Positions 54,839 through 64,000 of a stretch of DNA of 64,000 nt are shown one piece after another. How positions within the stretch are numbered: the stretch's first letter is position 1; every line of letters begins with the position of its first letter. The stretch covers positions 558,001-622,000 of the forward strand of contig JANQRF010000002.1 of assembly GCA_028289285.1 (NCBI GenBank), read 5' to 3'. The notes under the pieces are model-generated. The model was not told the origin of the DNA and did no database searches. It worked only from the letters and a program-made list of their open reading frames with translations. Both the position numbers and the translations under genes were made by a program. The DNA is from Alphaproteobacteria bacterium. GTDB taxonomy: Bacteria > Pseudomonadota > Alphaproteobacteria > Micavibrionales > Micavibrionaceae.

Positions 54839-56167
54839 CTACCCCAGTAACTTCCGAAGGGCAATGAGCGGGCGCCGCAAGATAACGTAACCTAAAATAG
54901 TCTTTTCGCCATAAATCTTGGCTGTTCCTTTCCAGCCGACCCGCAAACTTTTTTGGAGCTCTTTTGATAAAGAGGCTTTTATTTTATAGGTCATTAACCC
55001 GTCCGGGTCCGCGCTTGCACGGTATCCGATGGTTTCAAGCTTTGCTTCATACGATTGTATGGGAGAGACATTCAAAAAAAAACGTATCTTTGCCGTTTCA
55101 GGATTAACCGGGATCATGGCCTGTACAGGCACGCGCACAGTTAGATAAGAATCTTCGGGACTAGCAATACGCATAATTTCCTGTCCTGTGCGCACAGGTT
55201 TTCCAATGAGCTCTGTACGATCAGAAAAAAGTGCCAATCCTGCCAGCGGTGCCTGTAAGGTACTTTTTTGTATAAGCCTGCGGGCATAATCATACTCTAT
55301 GCGTCTTGCCTTTATCTCTGCCTGAAGGGCATTAATCTCCTGTCTTTTTTCAGGCGTGGAAAGAGATTCTCGTCGTGCGCGTGAAAGCGCTGCCGCAGCA
55401 ATTTCCACGGCTTGCTCAGCTGTTTGAAGTTGCGCTGTTAATTCTTCGTTCTTTAGGCGGGCAACATCCTGCCCCCTTTCGACGACATCACCGGGGGATA
55501 TAAGTACCTCTTCAAGCGTGCCGTTAAACGGAGCACTCACCACCTTAATATTATCCGGTGTAATTTCTGCAGGCGCTGTGATGGTTAATCGTGCGGGCAT
55601 AAAAAAGGCAGCTATTAAGGCGATCCAGAGCAAAATCTGGAAACGTTTTAAATGTTTCCAAAAACCGAATATATGCGATGTTTTTCTTAGCTTTAAAAGT
55701 GCAAGCGTTTGAGAAAGGGAGTCTGTTAATTCTTCCAGTATTTTTTGATCTGAGTCCGTAAGAGGTTTTGTATCTTCCAGCCAAAGGCCTCCAAGAAGCC
55801 CCTCTTCTTCACTTTGAAACAAAATAACATGTACATGACCAAGTGTATGTTCTTCCCATTTTATCTTTTCGGGGGCTTCAACTGTTTCCGGTGTATGAGA
55901 AAATTGTGTTTGCGTGTGACGATCTTTCACCGGCCCCTTTTTAAGAAAAGACTTAACCCATAGGCTATACGGACTGTTAGCTTCTACTTCCTGCCCGCCG
56001 GATGCTGAGATGATATCTATACCAAAGGGTGTATTGGTCCAAAAGAGTGCCTTTTTATAAGGCACAAGTGTCTGCGTTTGATTGACAAGAATATGTCCGA
56101 ATTCACCAAGCGAGGCTGCACTGCGTGCCGTTTTTTGCAGCTCTATCAAGGTAAATAGTTTTTCCAT
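54839..56167 (-). CDS. HlyD-like periplasmic adaptor with N-terminal GAF-like domain
   Basis: A 442-residue protein. The first 160 residues resemble a cytoplasmic GAF-type sensor (LVNQTQTLVPYKKALFW; GLLGGLWLEDTKPLTDSDQK; a closing helix). A transmembrane segment (about 176-191) is followed by a membrane-fusion-protein region. That region has the half-barrel ITPDNIKVVSAPFNGTLEEV, an alpha-hairpin of about 80 residues (AEQAVEIAAAALSRARRES), DVVERGQDVARLKN and a beta domain. A sensory domain on an adaptor is unusual; it could gate export by a small ligand. It lies 5 bases upstream of the M50-fusion gene and 3 bases after the other adaptor. Confidence 0.8.
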   Translation of the reverse strand: MEKLFTLIELQKTARSAASLGEFGHILVNQTQTLVPYKKALFWTNTPFGIDIISASGGQEVEANSPYSLWVKSFLKKGPVKDRHTQTQFSHTPETVEAPEKIKWEEHTLGHVHVILFQSEEEGLLGGLWLEDTKPLTDSDQKILEELTDSLSQTLALLKLRKTSHIFGFWKHLKRFQILLWIALIAAFFMPARLTITAPAEITPDNIKVVSAPFNGTLEEVLISPGDVVERGQDVARLKNEELTAQLQTAEQAVEIAAAALSRARRESLSTPEKRQEINALQAEIKARRIEYDYARRLIQKSTLQAPLAGLALFSDRTELIGKPVRTGQEIMRIASPEDSYLTVRVPVQAMIPVNPETAKIRFFLNVSPIQSYEAKLETIGYRASADPDGLMTYKIKASLSKELQKSLRVGWKGTAKIYGEKTILGYVILRRPLIALRKLLG

Positions 56168-56170
56168 CTA

Positions 56171-57427
56171 TCAATGATGCATCTTTTTGGGGTGCGTATG
56201 CAAGAATCCGGTAATACCGGCCTGACGTAAAAGCCCGGCATCTATTTCAACCTGTCCGCTCATGCCAGGTAAAAGCTGCTCTTTATAGGGAGCGAGTTGA
56301 GCCGTGATTTGAACGGATTGGCTGACCGGATCAACCTCACCGTGAATACGCCTGATTTTGGCAGGATATCTTTCCCCTGTTTCATTCAGCGTCAAATAAA
56401 TCGGCGCCCCGACATTAATCCATTTCAGCCAGGTAGACGGGACTAAAAATTCAACAACAAGCTGTTCATTTGAAGCGACTTCCATCAATACACGGTCTGT
56501 GCGTGTATATTCATGTGCATTGGCAAGACGGTTCGTGACACGGCCGTTAAATGGCGCGCGGATATAGCAATCTTCCATCCGTGTTTTCAGCAAGCGCAGG
56601 CGGGCCGTTGCTTTTTGATCTTCTGATTCAATATTGGTTTTTTCGACACTGGAAAGAATGTCGAGTTTGAAAAGCTCTTCTCCACCCTGAAGACGTCTTT
56701 GCGTGTATTTCTTTTCCGCCTGCGCAATCGCAAGCTCAGCATCCAGATCTGTGCATTCATAAGCTATGAGAACATCACCCTTCTTAAAGCTATCGCCATT
56801 TTTAAAGTTTATAAAATCAATGCGCCCGTCCCGGCTGCTTGAAATGACCATGACTGTTTGAGGCACAAGGACGCCCTCAACTTCGATCTGTTCATTTGTT
56901 TCATCGTACGTATCTTCGGCCCCCTGCTCTTCGGCAGCAGGATTTTTATCCGAACCGGCAAAAGGCTCTATTTCATCCAGCACATCTGCGCCTGCAAGAT
57001 CAAAAGAAAATTCCGGTAAAGCAGGCATCTCCGGCAGGGACGGGAGTTCAGGCAGTTTTTCAATCCTGATAAAGTCCCACAAACCTGAGAAATCAGGTAA
57101 AGACGGTAAGGTTATTTCAGGAACAAGATTTTTAAGCTTTGAAACGATCCGATTTTCCTGAGAGCTTACCTCCTGACCTAAAGAAGGCGAGTCATACATA
57201 TTCAGCTGCGCAAAGCCTCCAACCGGCTGAAGCTCTGCAGTAGATGGTGTCTCCAGTGAAATCGCCCGCGCTTTGATAACGAGTACTTCCTGCGTTGTTT
57301 CGGGTGCGCTTGTATATCCCTGATATCCCATGACGCCCATGAGCCGGGAGGCTAACACTGCGCTGCCGCTCACGCTCAGCAAAACAAGCACAAAGATAGC
57401 CCAGAGAATATTAGACCGGAGGGTCAT
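56171..57427 (-). CDS. HlyD-like periplasmic adaptor with long Pro/Leu-rich linker
   Basis: A 418-residue adaptor. One N-terminal membrane anchor (about 9-29, FVLVLLSVSGSAVLASRLMG) precedes a 150-residue low-complexity linker with repeats such as LPELPSLPEMPALPEF. The adaptor core (about 190-400) follows with VISSSRDGRIDFINFKNGD, a short coiled coil and FNGRVTNRLANAHEYTRTDR. The C-terminus is His-rich (HTHPKKMHH). It overlaps the TolC-like gene by 17 bases. Its spacing linker could reach across the periplasm towards the outer-membrane channel, which is inference. Confidence 0.8.
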   Translation of the reverse strand: MTLRSNILWAIFVLVLLSVSGSAVLASRLMGVMGYQGYTSAPETTQEVLVIKARAISLETPSTAELQPVGGFAQLNMYDSPSLGQEVSSQENRIVSKLKNLVPEITLPSLPDFSGLWDFIRIEKLPELPSLPEMPALPEFSFDLAGADVLDEIEPFAGSDKNPAAEEQGAEDTYDETNEQIEVEGVLVPQTVMVISSSRDGRIDFINFKNGDSFKKGDVLIAYECTDLDAELAIAQAEKKYTQRRLQGGEELFKLDILSSVEKTNIESEDQKATARLRLLKTRMEDCYIRAPFNGRVTNRLANAHEYTRTDRVLMEVASNEQLVVEFLVPSTWLKWINVGAPIYLTLNETGERYPAKIRRIHGEVDPVSQSVQITAQLAPYKEQLLPGMSGQVEIDAGLLRQAGITGFLHTHPKKMHH

Positions 57428-58892
57428 TTTGCCCTCCTGTCATGCTGATAAGGTTTTGAATATCCGAAAGCTCCGGCTTACCCAGAGAATTCATAAGAGC
57501 GGCATAAGAATCCTGAAGCGTAATATAGGCCTGTAAAAACTTTATGCGTTCTATTTGCGCATCAAGCTGCGCCTTTGTTAAATCCATTCCGCCGATAAAG
57601 CCGGCTTCTTTTTCTTTTTCAGCCGCTTTTTTTAAGTCACTTGCTGTCTTCCCTGCACTCATCGCTTCCTTATACAGATCAGAGGCAACCTGCAGGCGGT
57701 GCCGCGCCAGATGAACCTGCGCAATAATCGCTGCCGCCGTTGAGACTGACCGGGTGCGCTCAATCTCTGAACGTGTTTTAGCGGCTCCAATACGGGCCGG
57801 TGCGGTGATCAAGCGGGTTAAAGAAGCGACAACAGAGGCTGAGAAATTCCCCCATCTATTATCTGCAAGGAATTTATTGGTATCCCGGTTATACGCATAG
57901 AATAGCTCTACCCCCGGGAAGGTTGTCACAACCTCGCTTAAAATATCGCGCATGGAAATATTGCTTTGAACAATGCTCTCGCGCATTTCAGGCCGGTGGC
58001 GCAGCGCATTCTTTTCAAGCAGGTTCAAATCCTGTTTCAGGTAATTGCGGTATGGCGGTACTTTTTTGTCCGGTGCGACAAGCTTAAGGTCTATTCTATG
58101 TGGTAAAGATATGAGGCTCTTCAGCTCAAGACTAGAAACGGCAAGCCCGTCATTGAGCGTCATAAGCTCCTGAATTTTGCTGCTGATATCGGCCCGCTTA
58201 TGACCCGCCTGTTTTGCCGAGATCAGTTTTTCCGATTGCGCGCGCGCAAGCTTTTCAAGCTTCAGCCGCCCATCCTGGATAAGCGCTTGCGTGTCTGCCT
58301 GCGTTTGTTGATAGGCAAGCGCCGACCAAAATGAAACATAGGTATCTCTTTGGACATTTTGCAGAACCTTCTTATGACGTTCGGCCGCAATTTTAGACCT
58401 GTCATCTGCTGACCCCGAAGCAATCAACGCAAGCGCAGAATCCAGAATTTTCCAGTCAATACTGAGTTCCTCTGTTTGCCGGATGCGCTGCGTTGAAATG
58501 GACGATTTCAGGGATTCCAGGCCCGTGGTGGCAGACTGGCTGGAAGATGCAGACTCTTTATTCCGGCCAAGGCGCGTTACACTGAGCTCAACCGTTGGGA
58601 GCGCTTTAAGTTGCTCTAACCCGATATCCCGGCGTGTGGAAAGATATTCAAGGGCGGAGACGCGGGCATCATAATTTTCATGATAGGCCCTCTTCAATGC
58701 TTCTTCCAAAGTGAGTGTCAGTGTTGTGGGAGAATTCGTATTCGCTTGTGTAATTTGGTTATGTGTTTGATCCAGGTAAGCTGTATGGCTCTCTTCATCA
58801 AGGCGCACCATTTCAGATGTACAAGCCGGTAAAGCTAATACACTTAAAAACACAATGGATATTGTGCACAAGGCTGGAACATACACACGCAT
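57411..58892 (-). CDS. TolC-family outer-membrane efflux lipoprotein
   Basis: A 493-residue outer-membrane channel component. The start at 58892 gives a lipoprotein signal (SIVFLSVLALPAC, Cys at about 24); the frame is open further upstream but adds an unsuitable leader. Two OEP repeats follow, with long helices (EEALKRAYHENYDARVSALE; QVHLARHRLQVASDLYKEAM) and strand segments. It is the first gene of the export cluster. No strong ribosome site is seen; a 12-base palindrome (58897-58908) occupies that place. Confidence 0.87.
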   Translation of the reverse strand: MRVYVPALCTISIVFLSVLALPACTSEMVRLDEESHTAYLDQTHNQITQANTNSPTTLTLTLEEALKRAYHENYDARVSALEYLSTRRDIGLEQLKALPTVELSVTRLGRNKESASSSQSATTGLESLKSSISTQRIRQTEELSIDWKILDSALALIASGSADDRSKIAAERHKKVLQNVQRDTYVSFWSALAYQQTQADTQALIQDGRLKLEKLARAQSEKLISAKQAGHKRADISSKIQELMTLNDGLAVSSLELKSLISLPHRIDLKLVAPDKKVPPYRNYLKQDLNLLEKNALRHRPEMRESIVQSNISMRDILSEVVTTFPGVELFYAYNRDTNKFLADNRWGNFSASVVASLTRLITAPARIGAAKTRSEIERTRSVSTAAAIIAQVHLARHRLQVASDLYKEAMSAGKTASDLKKAAEKEKEAGFIGGMDLTKAQLDAQIERIKFLQAYITLQDSYAALMNSLGKPELSDIQNLISMTGGQNDPPV

Positions 58893-59070
58893 AATGTTTG
58901 TCGACAAAAAGTTACCAAAGAACGCAGCGAATACTGCGATTCCTATTTTACTATGAAAAAACACATCTTGGAAATGCCAAATTCTATATTTTTTAAGGGG
59001 TTATAATTTTCATGCACAGGCTGTGGATAGTATAAACCACCTCAGAATTTAATCTTTTCACTGCTTTTTC

Positions 59071-59099
59071 TTGACAAAAATCAGGGAAACCCATATGTT
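59071..59099 (+). promoter_or_regulatory. Promoter of the rplU-rpmA operon
   Basis: TTGACA at 59071-59076, a 17-base spacer and TATGTT at 59094-59099, 39 bases before the rplU start. It matches the sigma-70-type consensus well and fits a highly expressed ribosomal-protein operon. Confidence 0.7.
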
Positions 59100-59137
59100 G
59101 CACGCTCAATTTACGACAGATTTTAAGGATTTAGACG

Positions 59138-59449
59138 ATGTTCGCAGTCATACGCACAGGCGGAAAACAGTATAAAGTGGCCAAAAACGACCGGATTTCG
59201 GTTGAAAAACTGGACACAGCCGAAGGTAAAACAGTTGATCTGGACGATGTTTTGGCTATCTCAGACGGCAAGAAGCTTGCTATGGGGAAAGACGCCAAAG
59301 GCGCCAAGGTTTCTGCGAAAGTTGTTGAACAGAGCAATAAGCCGAAAATCACGGTGTTTAAGAAAAAACGCCGTCAGAATTACCGCCGGACAAAGGGGCA
59401 CAAGCAGCCTCAGACGATTCTGGAAATTACAGAGATCAAAGCGGCATAA
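59138..59449 (+). CDS. rplU: 50S ribosomal protein L21
   Basis: A 103-residue large-subunit protein. It starts [18 protein letters not shown], the standard L21 N-terminus, and ends with [18 protein letters not shown] and EITEIKA, the conserved rRNA-binding tail. Length is normal. It is followed by rpmA and obgE in the universal order. Confidence 0.97.
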   Translation: MFAVIRTGGKQYKVAKNDRISVEKLDTAEGKTVDLDDVLAISDGKKLAMGKDAKGAKVSAKVVEQSNKPKITVFKKKRRQNYRRTKGHKQPQTILEITEIKAA

Positions 59450-59503
59450 AGATTGCTTTCAGGTTTAAACCTGAAAATTAAAAATTAACTGGAGGACTTT
59501 GAA

Positions 59504-59785
59504 ATGGCACATAAAAAAGCGGGCGGAAGCTCTAAAAACGGACGCGATTCAGCCGGGCGCCGCCTTGGCGTGAAGAAATATGGCGGCGAGAATGTTCTGG
59601 CCGGCAATATCATCATCCGTCAGCGCGGCACAAAATATGCCTCAGGCAAAAATGTCGGTACCGGTAAAGATCACACGATCTTCGCTCTTGTAGATGGAGA
59701 AGTTCTCTTTTCCAAAGGCAAAGGCGGCAAAGCGATCGTGAATGTCGTCCCGGCCAATGACAGCCTGCCGCAGGCGGCTGAATAA
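59504..59785 (+). CDS. rpmA: 50S ribosomal protein L27
   Basis: A 93-residue protein with the conserved start [16 protein letters not shown], whose N-terminus reaches the peptidyl-transferase centre, and [20 protein letters not shown] and [12 protein letters not shown]. There is no N-terminal extension of the Firmicute cleaved type. GGAGG precedes the ATG. An intrinsic terminator follows the stop. Confidence 0.97.
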   Translation: MAHKKAGGSSKNGRDSAGRRLGVKKYGGENVLAGNIIIRQRGTKYASGKNVGTGKDHTIFALVDGEVLFSKGKGGKAIVNVVPANDSLPQAAE

Positions 59786-59809
59786 GCCCTTAACACGATA
59801 ACTCGAATT

Positions 59810-59838
59810 AAGGGGAAAGCGGGTCTTTCCCCTTTTTT
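59810..59838 (+). terminator. Intrinsic terminator after rpmA
   Basis: The stem AAGGGGAAAG (59810-59819) pairs with CTTTCCCCTT (59825-59834) around the loop CGGGT, followed by an uninterrupted T-run to 59838. It lies 17 bases before the obgE start, so obgE is reached by readthrough or has its own promoter. Confidence 0.8.
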
Positions 59839-59852
59839 AATGCGGTTTTTAA

Positions 59853-61946
<2,094 letters not shown>

Positions 61947-61950
<4 letters not shown>

Positions 61951-61974
61951 CATAATATAATAATCTGATATTAT
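61947..61974 (+). promoter_or_regulatory. Likely promoter of the orphan gene at 61996
   Basis: TTGACA (61947-61952) overlaps the proB stop codon; TATTAT (61969-61974) follows after a 16-base spacer, and the ATG lies 21 bases further on. The surrounding sequence is very AT-rich. Confidence 0.5.
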
Positions 61975-61995
61975 ACCGAAATTTTGGGAGTGTTA

Positions 61996-62754
61996 ATGGC
62001 TACCTACAACGCGGCATATCTATTGTATGGAAAATTTGTTCAATCTGACGCAGAACATACTATATCTGGTTATCAAACGCTGCAACATACCCCATATGAC
62101 AACTTTGATGAAATATCAGGGCTCATGCCCAGAAAAATATATCTTGCTGACTTTTGTGTAGCACACATTGAAAACCAAGACGTAGAAGATTTATATAAAG
62201 AGGTGGGCGTTCTTATTTTTATAGTCCCCGAAGACAGATCAGGTTTTAAAGCCATGCGTGTGCGATTTCGCCCGGAAGATGGTAAAAATGGAAACGCCAG
62301 AAACTTTTCAATCACCTCATCTATTCATATACCTGAAATAAGAACCTGGGATGATGTACCAAGCGCACTGATCACATGGTGCTTTCACAATCTAAAAGCC
62401 GATCCTATAACCCGGGATGACAAGAGAGTTGTCCCGCCAATCGAAATTGATATAACGGGTATAGAACCAAATCCCGAGCTTGATGGATTGATACAAAAGG
62501 CAGATGGAAAGCAGTTTTTTTCCATAGGCTTAAAAGATATTGAGACGTGCGCTCAGATTTTTTTAGATACGTTTTTTAAAGCTGAAGACTCAACAACAGA
62601 ATTGGCTGATACATTCACTGGCAAATCTAACTCCGAGCAAACAGACAATACTAAATCAATACCCCCAAAACCGGATATTGGAACTGACACAAGAACAGAT
62701 TCAATAGGAAGAAAAATTGGTACGGAGGGATTCTCGGTTCCGGTAAAATTCTAG
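61996..62754 (+). CDS. Hypothetical protein between proB and pepN
   Basis: A 252-residue soluble protein that I do not recognise. I chose the ATG at 61996, preceded by GGGAG, over the upstream TTG. The N-terminal 180 residues look folded (NAAYLLYGKFVQSDAEHTIS, KIYLADFCVAHIENQDVEDL, VRFRPEDGKNGNARN, IRTWDDVPSALITWCFHNLK). The last 60 are polar Thr/Ser/Lys-rich and probably disordered, ending GTEGFSVPVKF. AT-rich and probably expressed from its own promoter. No mobility genes nearby. Confidence 0.6.
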   Translation: MATYNAAYLLYGKFVQSDAEHTISGYQTLQHTPYDNFDEISGLMPRKIYLADFCVAHIENQDVEDLYKEVGVLIFIVPEDRSGFKAMRVRFRPEDGKNGNARNFSITSSIHIPEIRTWDDVPSALITWCFHNLKADPITRDDKRVVPPIEIDITGIEPNPELDGLIQKADGKQFFSIGLKDIETCAQIFLDTFFKAEDSTTELADTFTGKSNSEQTDNTKSIPPKPDIGTDTRTDSIGRKIGTEGFSVPVKF

Positions 62755-62824
62755 AACTTAATCTGGAAAAATTACTTCGTATTCGTTATCGTTTGAAGAC
62801 TTTAAGCAAAAAGGTTTCAAATAG

Positions 62825-64000
62825 ATGATGCGAACAGATACCCCCAAAACAATTTACCTCAAAGATTATACGCCGCCGCCTTACCTGGTGGAGCATGTGA
62901 ATTTATATTTTGAGCTCTTTGAAGACAAGACAGTCGTTAAAGCTGAAACACATTACAAAAGAAACGGAGATCACGAAGATCCGCTCTTTTTAAATGGAGA
63001 AAATCTAAAGCTTGTTTCCATTGAAAAAGATGGCGCGGCGGTCACTGATTATAAAATTATCGATCAAATGCTGGAGCTCAAAAACCCCGGCGAGATATTT
63101 TCTCTGACGATTGTCACGGAAATTGACCCGGCCTCCAATACGGCGCTTGAAGGCCTGTATAAATCAGGCGGGAATTACTGTACGCAATGTGAAGCTGAAG
63201 GCTTCAGGCGGATTACTTACTATCAGGACCGGCCGGATGTGCTCTCCACTTTTTCCGTACGTATCGAGGCCGACAAAGAAAGATATCCCGTTCTTCTATC
63301 CAACGGTGACCTTGTTGATGCGGGTCAGGCAGATAAGGACCGGCATTATGCTGTGTTTAACGATACAACTCCCAAGCCATGTTACCTGTTTGCCCTTGTT
63401 GCCGGAGACCTTGTACATGTGCATGACACATTCACAACCATGTCCGGGCAGGAGGTTGATCTGTATATTTACGTTCGCAAAGGTGATGAGCATCAATGCG
63501 ACCATGCAATGCGCTCACTCATTAAATCCATGAAATGGGATGAAGAAGTTTACGGGCGGGAATATCAGTATAACCGCTTTAACATTGTTGCCGTAGGTGA
63601 CTTCAATATGGGCGCGATGGAAAACACATCTCTAAACATCTTTAATACAGCACTTGTTTTAGCGCATTCTGATACGGCGACCGATACGGATTTCATGCGT
63701 GTTGAAAGTGTGATTGCGCATGAATATTTTCACAACTGGACGGGCAACCGTGTGACTTGCCGCGATTGGTTTCAATTATCTTTAAAAGAAGGTTTAACGG
63801 TTTTTCGTGATCAGGAATTTTCCGGCGATCTGCATTCGCGACCCGTTCAGCGTATTGATGATGTCCAGCATCTGCGCCAGCACCAGTTCCCGGAAGATGC
63901 TTCCCCCCTCGCCCATCCGATCCGCCCGGATAATTACATTGAGATCAATAATTTTTACACCATGACCGTGTATGAAAAAGGCGCAGAAGTGATCCGTATG
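62825..64000 (+). CDS. pepN: Aminopeptidase N (M1 family), 5' part; runs off the window
   Basis: An open frame from ATG 62825 (or the adjacent ATG 62828) continues in frame to the window end, 392 codons without a stop. It shows the M1 exopeptidase signature GAMEN (in FNMGAMENTSLN), the zinc motif HEYFH (in VIAHEYFHNWTGNRV) with the downstream Glu in LKEGLTVFRDQEF, and the PepN substrate-recognition QCEAEGFRRITYYQDRPDV. It is the gammaproteobacterial-type PepN of about 870-880 residues, of which the N-terminal and part of the catalytic domain are here. The C-terminus lies outside the window. Confidence 0.93.
   Translation, partial: MMRTDTPKTIYLKDYTPPPYLVEHVNLYFELFEDKTVVKAETHYKRNGDHEDPLFLNGENLKLVSIEKDGAAVTDYKIIDQMLELKNPGEIFSLTIVTEIDPASNTALEGLYKSGGNYCTQCEAEGFRRITYYQDRPDVLSTFSVRIEADKERYPVLLSNGDLVDAGQADKDRHYAVFNDTTPKPCYLFALVAGDLVHVHDTFTTMSGQEVDLYIYVRKGDEHQCDHAMRSLIKSMKWDEEVYGREYQYNRFNIVAVGDFNMGAMENTSLNIFNTALVLAHSDTATDTDFMRVESVIAHEYFHNWTGNRVTCRDWFQLSLKEGLTVFRDQEFSGDLHSRPVQRIDDVQHLRQHQFPEDASPLAHPIRPDNYIEINNFYTMTVYEKGAEVIRM

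Noticed and set aside
59014..59024. DnaA-box-like TGTGGATAG upstream of rplU, and a second near 27612
   Set aside because: Single, one-mismatch sites without a cluster, an AT-rich unwinding element or dnaA/dnaN nearby; not an origin.

Overview
The window is a 64 kb piece of an alphaproteobacterial chromosome. It keeps a backbone typical of that class: ppiD-trpE-trpG-trpD-trpC-lexA on the minus strand, then tpiA-secG-pyrG-kdsA-eno-ftsB-pdhA-pdhB-pdhC-lpd-lipA-coq10 on the plus strand, pgpA-cinA and ispDF, then ntrY-ntrX-trkA-hfq. The lexA upstream region carries the alphaproteobacterial SOS box (GAAC-N7-GAAC), and pyruvate dehydrogenase E1-beta has the N-terminal lipoyl domain common in the class. 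Base composition looks intermediate. A Rhodospirillales or Micavibrio-like lineage is possible, but nothing here fixes a genus.

Layout. 1-7603: tail of a convergent gene (perhaps comEC), lexA, the tryptophan genes split by an antiparallel polysaccharide-deacetylase-like gene, and a PpiD/SurA-like periplasmic foldase. 7671-24211: triose-phosphate isomerase, SecG, CTP synthase, KDO8P synthase, enolase, FtsB, the whole pyruvate dehydrogenase complex, lipoyl synthase and a COQ10-like protein. Small unrecognised genes sit in almost every junction of this conserved run, and several families of hairpin repeats are present, one of them inside the E2 coding sequence. 24178-27586: a glycosyltransferase-like gene, PncC/CinA, PgpA and IspDF. 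27630-34525: NtrY, a degenerate NtrX, TrkA, a HAD phosphatase, Hfq and an inositol-monophosphatase-like enzyme. 34466-45457: MazG, then a long minus-strand envelope and replication run read as ydcF-mltB-rlpA-dac-tmk-holB-metG-eamA-tatD-MBL. 45526-45615: tRNA-Ser(UGA). 45623-46495: a bile-acid:sodium symporter family protein. 46575-58892: the most distinctive locus. 59138-64000: rplU-rpmA, obgE, proB, an orphan gene and the 5' part of pepN.

The 46575-58892 locus is a five-gene minus-strand cluster: a TolC-like outer-membrane lipoprotein, two HlyD-like adaptors (one with an N-terminal GAF-like domain), a membrane site-2-protease (M50) fused to an HlyD-like adaptor, and a 2007-residue surface protein made of LamG-like, cadherin-like and CSPG-like modules. 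There is no ABC ATPase in the cluster and no RTX-type C-terminal signal on the giant protein. I read it as a dedicated export and display machine for one giant adhesin, using a metalloprotease-adaptor fusion where a type I system would have an ABC transporter. This is the best candidate for an under-described system in the window.

Other notable signals are decayed copies of the tpiA 3' end behind orphan genes after tpiA, a 93-bp palindromic repeat translated in frame in the E2 linker, an NtrX whose AAA+ domain has lost Walker B and GAFTGA, and a 4-oxalocrotonate tautomerase gene inside the pdh operon.
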